This document shows, piece by piece, positions 7,436-7,476 of a stretch of DNA of 7,476 nt. The notes beneath the pieces were generated by a model that did not search any database, was not told the origin of the DNA, and was given only the letters and a program-made list of their open reading frames with translations. This DNA comes from Syntrophomonadaceae bacterium (GTDB lineage: Bacteria; Bacillota; Dethiobacteria; DTU022). The position numbers were made by a program, and so were the translations under genes. The DNA lies in assembly GCA_007119335.1 (NCBI GenBank), contig SKPU01000011.1, positions 1-7,476 on the forward strand. Direction: 5' to 3'. How positions within the stretch are numbered: position 1 is the stretch's first letter; each line of letters starts with the position of its first letter.

Positions 7436-7476
7436 ATAAAAAACTCAGACGCAGTAAAAAAAGATATGCCACCCTG

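Overview
The window looks like chromosome from an anaerobic acetogenic or syntrophic bacterium, most likely a Firmicute (Bacillota). This rests on Moorella/Clostridium-type versions of Wood-Ljungdahl genes (acsD, acsE, metV, metF), strong AGGAGG-type ribosome binding sites, compact operons and Rho-independent terminators. Base composition is close to balanced by eye. There is no rRNA, tRNA, CRISPR or mobile element, and I cannot name a genus.

Region 1 (1-135) is a non-coding leader with three hairpins and a possible alternative long-range pairing. Region 2 (136-3556) is a same-strand Wood-Ljungdahl block. AcsD is the small subunit of the corrinoid iron-sulfur protein, AcsE moves the methyl group between methyl-tetrahydrofolate and that corrinoid protein, and MetV plus MetF form the methylene-tetrahydrofolate reductase that makes or consumes methyl-tetrahydrofolate. 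Together they cover the last methyl-branch steps before acetyl-CoA synthase. The block ends in a strong terminator (3601-3632).

Region 3 (3646-6635) is a three-gene C4 acyl-CoA block: thiolase, crotonase and 3-hydroxybutyryl-CoA dehydrogenase. These interconvert acetyl-CoA and crotonyl-CoA through acetoacetyl-CoA and 3-hydroxybutyryl-CoA. The direction could be butyrate formation or beta-oxidation. No acyl-CoA dehydrogenase, electron transfer flavoprotein or CoA-transferase gene lies in the window. The thiolase begins only 13 bases after the terminator. The crotonase-dehydrogenase gap holds a possible 29-codon ORF, an 11-base tandem repeat and a terminator-like hairpin.

Region 4 (6636-6883) is an intergenic space with two good terminators, the second apparently bidirectional. 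Region 5 (6884 to the window end, minus strand) is an unrecognised, very acidic, tryptophan- and tyrosine-rich protein whose start is unresolved. Its reading frame breaks in A-rich homopolymers near the window edge, and a one-base change there would attach a hydrophobic, lipoprotein-like N-terminus. Nothing here amounts to a clearly new system. The points most worth checking are the acsD leader, the terminator-thiolase junction, the crotonase-dehydrogenase gap and the acidic protein.
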